11,133 nucleotides of DNA from an uncultured Faecalibacterium sp. (GTDB taxonomy: Bacteria > Bacillota > Clostridia > Oscillospirales > Ruminococcaceae). The notes under the pieces were generated by a model. It did not search any database. It worked only from the letters and a program-made list of their open reading frames with translations, and was not told the DNA's origin. Position 1 is the stretch's first letter. Each line of letters opens with the position of its first letter. The stretch is taken from positions 1-11,133 of the forward strand of contig CAKTCK010000056.1 of the NCBI GenBank assembly GCA_934539245.1, given 5' to 3'. Below are positions 7,066 through 11,133 of the stretch, in pieces. Position numbers and translations under genes: made by a program.

Positions 7066-7584
7066 ATGGATAAGATCATCATCCGGCCTATGACGCCGGA
7101 GGACTGGAGCGCGGTCTCCAGAATCTATGTTGAGGGCATTGCTACGGAATATGCCACCTTCCAGACCGAATGCCCGCCCTACACCGCGTGGGACGCTTCC
7201 CACACAAAAGAGTGCCGTCTGGTCGTCCTTTCCGGCGGGATGCTGGCGGGGTGGTGCGCTTTGCACCGGGTAGACCCCCGCTGGTGCTACCGGGGCGTGG
7301 CCGAGGTGAGCATTTATGTTGGCGAGCAGTTCCGTGGGCACGGGCTGGGCTTTCGGCTGTTGAGCGCCCTGTGCGCCACTGCCGAAAAGGCCGGCTACTG
7401 GACGCTGCAATCCACCGTTTTGCAGGATAACGCCGCCAGCCGCGCGCTGCACGCCAAGTGCGGTTTCCGGCTGGTGGGACGCCGGGAGCGCATTGCACGG
7501 GACTGCCACGGCCGCTGGCTGGACACCTACCTGATGGAGCGCCGCGCCGCCGCAGACGAACCGGAGGGGTTCAAAAAGCTGTAA
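7066..7584 (+). CDS. GNAT family N-acetyltransferase, phosphinothricin/methionine-sulfoximine acetyltransferase-like
   Basis: A 172-residue cytoplasmic acetyltransferase that would move an acetyl group from acetyl-CoA to an amine. The start IIIRPMTPEDW and the early segment RIYVEGIATEYATFQ are typical of the Pat/Bar/MnaT subgroup. The acetyl-CoA pyrophosphate loop is Q88-F-R-G-H-G-L-G95 after strand VSIYVG. The C-terminal part has the subgroup signature N122-x-A-S-R-x-L-H, KCGF and VGRRERI. Members acetylate phosphinothricin, methionine sulfoximine or related amino acids, but many have unknown natural substrates, so resistance should not be assumed. ATG 7066 follows a GAGG site with eight bases between. 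An overlapping out-of-frame ATG at 7031 opens only a 20-codon frame and is not annotated. The gene is monocistronic between its promoter and the convergent terminator. Confidence 0.9.
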   Translation: MDKIIIRPMTPEDWSAVSRIYVEGIATEYATFQTECPPYTAWDASHTKECRLVVLSGGMLAGWCALHRVDPRWCYRGVAEVSIYVGEQFRGHGLGFRLLSALCATAEKAGYWTLQSTVLQDNAASRALHAKCGFRLVGRRERIARDCHGRWLDTYLMERRAAADEPEGFKKL

Positions 7585-7597
7585 CCAGCCGCTTGGC

Positions 7598-7632
7598 GCA
7601 GATTTTTTTATTTGCAGAGCGGGAAAATCTGC
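7598..7632 (+). repeat. Inverted repeat after the GNAT gene, possible weak terminator
   Basis: GCAGATTTT (7598-7606) and AAAATCTGC (7624-7632) are a perfect 9-bp inverted repeat with a 17-base loop, followed by ATTTT. It starts 13 bases after the GNAT stop codon. The long loop and short T-run make it a weak candidate; the hairpin at 7677-7712 is stronger. Confidence 0.35.
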
Positions 7633-7676
7633 ATTTTGCCCGTCTGCCTCTTCACGAAGTAGGAGCATAAAGCAGA

Positions 7677-7712
7677 AGGAGCCGCTGCACTTTTTGTGGT
7701 GCAGCGGCTCCT
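7677..7712. terminator. Shared hairpin terminator between the convergent GNAT and HD-domain genes
   Basis: A 14-bp perfect stem, AGGAGCCGCTGCAC (7677-7690) with GTGCAGCGGCTCCT (7699-7712), around an eight-base T-rich loop. The T-runs are poor on both sides (GTTATTTA rightward, TCTGCTTTA leftward). It probably serves both convergent units, possibly inefficiently. Confidence 0.65.
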
Positions 7713-7733
7713 GTTATTTACGATAATCCAGTT

Positions 7734-8258
7734 TTACCACTCGTCGTATTCGCCGTCGGCGTTTTTGGTGGCAGCTACACGGCTGTGCTTGAACATACTT
7801 TCCACCACAGCGCAGTACTTATCGGCAAGGCAGACGATGATCGCCTCGCGGCAGCTGGGCACATGACGGAAGGTCAGCGGCCACATGTGGCTGGAAATGA
7901 TGCTCTGTTCCTTTTTGGTGATATGGAACACCTTTTCTGCATTGACGCAGGCACGACCCGGGTGGGAGAAGCCGTGCATCTCGAACAGGCGGCGGATGCC
8001 GTGGAAGGTGCCTTTTTTGTGCCAGTCATACAGATAAAAATCGTGCAGAAAAGCACCGACAGCCAACGAGGTCTCGTCCGCACCCAGATGCAGGCGGTGG
8101 TTCAGCCAGCAGCTGACCAGCACCACGTTCTTGCAGTGCTGATAGGTGGTAACGTCCCCATGCTGGATGAACTCCCGCATCTGCTGTACCTTGGGGTTGC
8201 GGTCATATTTTTCCAGAATGGCATGAAGCCGTTCGCGTTCCGTAACAGAAAGCTGCAT
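7734..8258 (-). CDS. HD-domain protein, putative metal-dependent phosphohydrolase
   Basis: A 174-residue stand-alone HD-domain protein. Metal-binding positions appear in the usual order: H41, H72-D73 in FLHDFYLYDWH, H99 in SHPG, H124 in SSHMWPLT and D146 in CLADKY. HD proteins hydrolyse phosphate esters of nucleotides and other small molecules. No RelA/SpoT or GGDEF partner domain is attached, so the substrate is open. The frame can be read from TTG at 8264, but ATG 8258 is preferred because AAAGGA lies 10 bases upstream, against four for TTG. The last residues (NADGEYDEW) are acidic. It is the second gene of an operon: the unrecognised 146-residue gene ends 32 bases upstream and no promoter or terminator is seen between them. 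Confidence 0.87.
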   Translation of the reverse strand: MQLSVTERERLHAILEKYDRNPKVQQMREFIQHGDVTTYQHCKNVVLVSCWLNHRLHLGADETSLAVGAFLHDFYLYDWHKKGTFHGIRRLFEMHGFSHPGRACVNAEKVFHITKKEQSIISSHMWPLTFRHVPSCREAIIVCLADKYCAVVESMFKHSRVAATKNADGEYDEW

Positions 8259-8290
8259 GAGCAAAATTTCCTTTCAACTCAAAACATGAT

Positions 8291-8731
8291 TCAAGAGCGG
8301 AGCTGCACCGGGTTGGAATTACCGAAGTTTTCGGCCTTGGAAGGGTTTGCCCGCTTGAGGGTCAGGTCTACCAGATACTGCTTGCCATCGCCCAGTTCTT
8401 CCAGCTGGGCAAGCTTTGCATTGGCAGAGGCTTCGTCCGGGTACCACTGGATGAGGAAGAAGTTCTCCGCTTCCACTCCGTAGTACAGCCAGAAGCCGTC
8501 TGCCCGCAGCAGGTCGTCCAGATGATCCACCTCTTCGCCATCCGGCAGGCCAAGGCCTTCCTCGGCATAGAGATTTTCCGGTTCTACCTGAAGCATCTCA
8601 ATGACCTGAATGGAGCTTTGCAGGTACTCGTCCTGCGAGGTGCTCTTATCCGAGCGCTCCCAGCCGGTGAGAAATGCCTGCATGAGCAGATCGCGCACCT
8701 TGATGCGCGGCAGTGCGGGATCCATAACCAT
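8291..8731 (-). CDS. Unrecognised 146-residue acidic protein, first gene of an operon with the HD-domain gene
   Basis: I do not recognise this family. The 146-residue product has no signal peptide or membrane helix and only one cysteine-free, moderately acidic chain. Residues 8-70 look mainly helical and rich in Glu, Asp and Leu (RDLLMQAFLTGWER, then EYLQSSIQVIEMLQVEPENL). Residues 75-125 read as alternating strands and helix (GFWLYYGVEAENFFLIQWY, a helix with AKLAQLEEL, then QYLVDLTL), which could be a small alpha/beta fold. The last 20 residues are probably flexible. The gene is supported by a consensus promoter, ATG 8731 with AAGGA about eight bases upstream, and a normal stop. ATG 8725 is a less likely alternative start. 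The downstream HD-domain gene follows 32 bases later, which suggests a functional link, but the sequence gives no further clue. Confidence 0.75.
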   Translation of the reverse strand: MVMDPALPRIKVRDLLMQAFLTGWERSDKSTSQDEYLQSSIQVIEMLQVEPENLYAEEGLGLPDGEEVDHLDDLLRADGFWLYYGVEAENFFLIQWYPDEASANAKLAQLEELGDGKQYLVDLTLKRANPSKAENFGNSNPVQLRS

Positions 8732-8769
8732 TTTTGTTTCCTTCTTTCGTGGTTTTATCCCCGTTGGAC

Positions 8770-8798
8770 AGTATACGGCATACGCCTGTGCAAGTCAA
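8770..8798 (-). promoter_or_regulatory. Promoter of the 146-residue protein/HD-domain operon
   Basis: On the minus strand, TTGACT (8793-8798), a 17-base spacer and TATACT (8770-8775), giving initiation near 8763 and a leader of about 30 bases. The upstream flank (8806-8835) is AT-rich. I see no clear intrinsic terminator between the hydrolase stop (8870) and this promoter, so read-through from the upstream operon is possible. Confidence 0.8.
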
Positions 8799-8869
8799 CG
8801 GTTTATTTGTGAATTTTTTGTAGGTATGACTAAAATTTACACACACTTTTCCTGTTTCAGTCGGTTATC

Positions 8870-9646
8870 TCAGGCGTGGAAGGAAAAGGTATCGTTCAGC
8901 CACTCCACCGCAAGCTGTACCCAGCGGTGACGGTGGGTGCTGTCGGCGTCCACTTCCGGGGTGGAAATGCTGGTGCCGTGGCGTCCCTTTTCAAACAGGT
9001 GTGCTTCGCACGGTACGCCCGCCTTGTGCAGGGCACTGAGCAGCAGCAGGGTGTTTTCCACCGGGACGGTCTCGTCCTCCATGGTATGCCAGACGAACAC
9101 CGGCGGTGTGGCCGGGGTGATCTTATCCTCCAGCGTAAAGCGCTGGTGGGCGGCAATATCCTGCGTACCGGACAGCTGCACAAAGCTGCCGCGGTGGGCA
9201 TACTCTCCGGCGGTGACCACCGGGTAGGCCAGCAGTAAAGCGTTGGGGCGCGGCTGGTCTGCCATGCCGGGGATATTCCACACTGCACCGGACAGTGCAA
9301 GATGCCCGCCGGCAGAAAAGCCACACAGGGCGATCTTGTCCGGCAGAATGTTCCACTGCGCTGCGTGCTGCCGCACAAGGCCGATGGCCTGTGCCAGCTG
9401 CCGCATGGGCAGCGCATCCCGGGCCTTCTCCCCTACTGCGTAGTGCAGCACCGCCGTGTGATATCCGGCTGCCGCAAACTGCAGGGCCACAGGGTCGCCC
9501 TCCCGGGGGCTGACGTGGTTATAACCGCCGCCGGGCACCACCAGCACCAGCGGGCGCTGCCGGAAATGCGGCATGGCCTCCACGCTCTCCCGCAGGTAAA
9601 GCGTCAGTGTACCGCCGCCGGTCAGTTCCAGTTGCTCAAGCTGCAT
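8870..9646 (-). CDS. Alpha/beta-hydrolase, acetyl-esterase/lipase-like (BD-FAE/AXE-type)
   Basis: A 258-residue cytoplasmic serine hydrolase likely to cleave short acyl esters, such as acetyl groups from sugars or xylo-oligosaccharides. The oxyanion segment is VVPGGGYNHVSPREGDP (36-52), typical of family esterases with a GGGY motif. The nucleophile is S111 in GFSAGGH. The probable acid is D191 in HTMEDETVP and the base H223 in EKGRHGTS. No signal peptide is present, so it would act on imported or endogenous substrates. ATG 9646 has AGGAGG eight bases upstream, inside the end of the preceding gene. That gene's stop codon ends at 9647, so the two genes abut and are probably translationally coupled. 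No carbohydrate-use genes adjoin it, which leaves the substrate open. Confidence 0.9.
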   Translation of the reverse strand: MQLEQLELTGGGTLTLYLRESVEAMPHFRQRPLVLVVPGGGYNHVSPREGDPVALQFAAAGYHTAVLHYAVGEKARDALPMRQLAQAIGLVRQHAAQWNILPDKIALCGFSAGGHLALSGAVWNIPGMADQPRPNALLLAYPVVTAGEYAHRGSFVQLSGTQDIAAHQRFTLEDKITPATPPVFVWHTMEDETVPVENTLLLLSALHKAGVPCEAHLFEKGRHGTSISTPEVDADSTHRHRWVQLAVEWLNDTFSFHA

Positions 9647-10138
9647 TTACGCATCCTCCTTATAAAAGCCGTGCCGCCCCTCCGGGTGGGCTGCGATGAA
9701 CTCTGCACACAGGTCGGCGCAGATGCGGCACAGCTCCGGGCAGGGACGCTTTTTATAATAGTCCGCGGTGCGTTCCTCTGCCGCTGTGCCCCCGGTGGGG
9801 GCAGCGCCCGCCTTTGCCAGCAGTTTCCGGCAGATGATGCTGCCGCCGCCGTTGCGGGCGCGGTACTGCTCTGCCGCCTGCTGCACCAGCGCGTACATCC
9901 GGGATTTATCCTTGGGGTCTGTGGGGTCGGCATAGACCATGCTCAGCACGGTCACCACACCGCAGAACGCTCCGCACACCTCCCGCATCCGGCCAATGCC
10001 CGCGCCAAACCCTGCGGAAAGGCGCAGCGCCATTTCCTCGGTCAGGCCAAGCTGGGGTGCAAACGCCGCCACCACGCTCTGACTGCAATTATAACCCTTT
10101 AAAAACCATGCGTAGGCGGCATCGCCCTGTTTTGACAT
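9647..10138 (-). CDS. C_GCAxxG_C_C-family cysteine protein (putative redox-active)
   Basis: A 163-residue protein resembling the C_GCAxxG_C_C family, proposed from its conserved cysteines to be redox-active but without a settled function. Matching segments are YNCSQSVVAAFAPQLGL (C18), the Gly-rich SAGFGAGIGRMREVCGAFCG (C55, C59), and GGGSIICRKLL (C103). A C-terminal cluster C133-PEL-C137-RI-C140-ADL-C144 could bind a metal or form disulfides. ATG 10138 is chosen because AAGGA lies about nine bases upstream. The open frame continues 41 codons further, but those cross the promoter and are not coding. It is the first gene of an operon with the abutting alpha/beta-hydrolase, and is divergent from htpG. 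It lacks a signal peptide, so a cytoplasmic location is inferred. Confidence 0.83.
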   Translation of the reverse strand: MSKQGDAAYAWFLKGYNCSQSVVAAFAPQLGLTEEMALRLSAGFGAGIGRMREVCGAFCGVVTVLSMVYADPTDPKDKSRMYALVQQAAEQYRARNGGGSIICRKLLAKAGAAPTGGTAAEERTADYYKKRPCPELCRICADLCAEFIAAHPEGRHGFYKEDA

Positions 10139-10168
10139 TTTCTCACATCCTTCCGGCATACTCGCTCC

Positions 10169-10198
10169 ATTATAGCACAGTCTGCGCAAAAGTGGGAA
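10169..10198 (-). promoter_or_regulatory. Probable promoter of the cysteine protein/hydrolase operon
   Basis: On the minus strand, TATAAT (10169-10174) is preceded directly by TGC, an extended -10. The -35 region is poor: TTCCCA at 10193-10198 with an 18-base spacer is the best match. Initiation near 10162 gives a leader of about 25 bases, which holds the AAGGA site. The bases GTGCTATAAT are shared with the fprA promoter. Confidence 0.55.
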
Positions 10199-10303
10199 AG
10201 CTTTTCCGAAAAAATTTCGTCCTTCATATAAGAAACGATCCGGGCGCGCCGTTTCGTGCACGGGAGAACAAATTTTAACTTTTTTAACTTTTTATGAAAA
10301 GCC

Positions 10304-10332
10304 TTGATTTTCCCTGCAAGTCGTTGTATATT
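10304..10332 (+). promoter_or_regulatory. Sigma-A-type promoter of htpG
   Basis: TTGATT (10304-10309), a 17-base spacer and TATATT (10327-10332). An AT-rich tract with a repeated TTTTTAAC element (10271-10297) lies just upstream and resembles an UP element. Initiation near 10339 gives a leader of about 80 bases. The -10 box shares its last two bases with the CIRCE operator. Confidence 0.8.
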
Positions 10333-10357
10333 AGCACTCAGAAGTTATGAGTGCTAA
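10331..10357 (+). promoter_or_regulatory. CIRCE operator (HrcA binding site) upstream of htpG
   Basis: TTAGCACTC (10331-10339), nine bases, then GAGTGCTAA (10349-10357) is an exact match to the CIRCE inverted repeat bound by the heat-shock repressor HrcA. It overlaps the end of the -10 box and the expected transcription start, the position used for repression at groESL and dnaK operons. The site is also transcribed into the leader, where it could form a hairpin. HrcA itself is not encoded in the window. Confidence 0.95.
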
Positions 10358-10361
10358 GCAT

Positions 10362-10378
10362 TCCGGCGTTTTGCCGGA
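10362..10378 (+). other. Leader hairpin of htpG mRNA
   Basis: TCCGGC (10362-10367) and GCCGGA (10373-10378) form a perfect 6-bp stem with a GTTTT loop, four bases after CIRCE and about 25 bases before the htpG ribosome binding site. It does not sequester that site, so a role in mRNA stability is more plausible than thermometer action. Confidence 0.4.
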
Positions 10379-10417
10379 CACAGCGCACCAAATATGTGAT
10401 AAAAGAGGTTTTGTATT

Positions 10418-11133
10418 ATGGCCAAGAAAGAATTTCAGGCAGAGAGCAAAAAACTGATGGACATGATGATCAACTCCATCTATACCAATAAAGAGATCTT
10501 CCTGCGCGAGCTGATCTCCAACGCTTCGGATGCCATCGACAAGCTGTATTATAAGAGCCTGACCGACACCTCCGTGGGCATGAACAAGGGTGATTTCCGC
10601 ATCCTCATCACCCGCGATAAAGAAAACCGCATCCTGACCGTGGAGGATAACGGCATCGGTATGACCAAGGAAGAGCTGGAGCAAAATCTGGGCACCATTG
10701 CCCACTCCGGTTCTCTGGATTTCAAAAAGGACAACAAGGACGAGAACATTGATATCATCGGTCAGTTCGGCGTGGGCTTCTACTCTGCCTTTATGGTGGC
10801 CGATAAGCTGACCGTTATCTCCAAGGCTTACGGTTCGGACGAGGCTTGGCAGTGGGAGTCCTCCGGTGTGGACGGCTACGAGATGACCCCCGCCCAGAAG
10901 GACACTGTGGGCACTCAGATCATTCTGCACATCAAGCCGAATACCGACACCGAGCAGTATGACAACTTCCTGGACGAATACGGCATCGTGGCTATCGTGA
11001 AGAAGTATAGCGACTATGTGCGCTACCCCATCCAGATGGAGCGCGAAAAGAGCCGTCAGAAGCCGGAACCGGACCCCAAGCCCGAGGACTACAAGCCCGA
11101 GTGGGAGACCTACACCGAGCTGGAGACCCTGAA
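10418..11133 (+). CDS. htpG: Molecular chaperone HtpG (bacterial Hsp90), N-terminal part, cut by window edge
   Basis: An ATP-dependent cytosolic chaperone that works as a dimer and remodels client proteins with the DnaK system. The 238 visible codons contain the whole GHKL ATPase domain: E31-L-I-S-N35-A-S-D-A, V-E-D77-N-G-I-G-M, the lid start GTIAHSGS (92-99) and G115[10 protein letters not shown]125. A charged stretch rich in Lys, Glu and Pro (from about residue 209) marks the linker to the middle domain, which runs off the window; family members are about 620-640 residues. E31, N35 and D77 are present, so the ATPase should be active. ATG 10418 has an AAGAGG site nine bases upstream. Transcription should be controlled by HrcA through the overlapping CIRCE element. 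Confidence 0.97.
   Translation, partial: MAKKEFQAESKKLMDMMINSIYTNKEIFLRELISNASDAIDKLYYKSLTDTSVGMNKGDFRILITRDKENRILTVEDNGIGMTKEELEQNLGTIAHSGSLDFKKDNKDENIDIIGQFGVGFYSAFMVADKLTVISKAYGSDEAWQWESSGVDGYEMTPAQKDTVGTQIILHIKPNTDTEQYDNFLDEYGIVAIVKKYSDYVRYPIQMEREKSRQKPEPDPKPEDYKPEWETYTELETL

Noticed and set aside
7031..7093. A 20-codon frame overlapping the start of the GNAT gene, considered as a leader peptide
   Set aside because: It is out of frame, short and not rich in any regulatory codon, with only a weak ribosome binding site and no attenuator structure.
8801..8869. AT-rich imperfect inverted repeat after the alpha/beta-hydrolase, considered as a terminator
   Set aside because: The arms around GTGTAAATTTT and AAAAAATTCAC need a gap to pair and no GC-rich stem with a T-run exists on the minus strand.
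10331..10930. A 199-codon minus-strand frame antisense to htpG and crossing CIRCE
   Set aside because: The plus strand encodes an unmistakable Hsp90 ATPase domain. The antisense frame has no supporting start signal.
1..11133. Search for a defence, secretion or other new multi-gene system
   Set aside because: Genes are mostly single units or pairs with ordinary metabolic or stress families. There is no repeat array, reverse transcriptase, toxin-antitoxin pair or unusual cluster.

Overview
The window reads as ordinary chromosomal DNA from a GC-rich anaerobic Firmicute. The high-GC coding style, strong AAGGAGG-type ribosome binding sites, near-consensus sigma-A promoters, an A-type flavoprotein, a CIRCE element and the protein flavour all suggest an Oscillospiraceae gut organism of the Faecalibacterium/Subdoligranulum/Gemmiger type. 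That genus-level guess is inference from style; no search was run. No transposase, integrase, phage gene, CRISPR array or plasmid function is visible, and no gene-free stretch exceeds 300 bases.

Layout. Positions 1-503 (minus) hold the N-terminal part of murD, cut by the window edge, with its own promoter. Divergent from it is an orphan peptide-type ABC substrate-binding lipoprotein (731-2326, plus), followed by tRNA-Gly(CCC) with its own promoter and terminator. A minus-strand block follows: a cytosolic transglutaminase-like protein (5365-6828), a terminator, rmuC (3968-5305), then fprA (2664-3845), which has its own promoter and terminator. Divergent from the transglutaminase gene is a phosphinothricin-acetyltransferase-like GNAT (7066-7584, plus). 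It converges on a two-gene minus operon: an unrecognised 146-aa protein (8291-8731) followed by an HD-domain protein (7734-8258). Next is a second minus operon with zero spacing: a C_GCAxxG_C_C-type cysteine protein (9647-10138), then an alpha/beta-hydrolase (8870-9646). The window ends in the 5' part of htpG (10418 onward, plus), preceded by a strong promoter overlapped by a perfect CIRCE operator.

The genes serve housekeeping and stress roles rather than one pathway: cell wall synthesis (MurD), nutrient binding (the lipoprotein), O2/NO detoxification (FprA), DNA maintenance (RmuC), small-molecule acetylation or ester hydrolysis, and protein folding (HtpG). The signals most worth a second look are regulatory: CIRCE control of htpG, an inverted repeat centred on the fprA -10 box, and a terminator about 20 bases upstream of the rmuC start. 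I found no convincing new multi-gene system.
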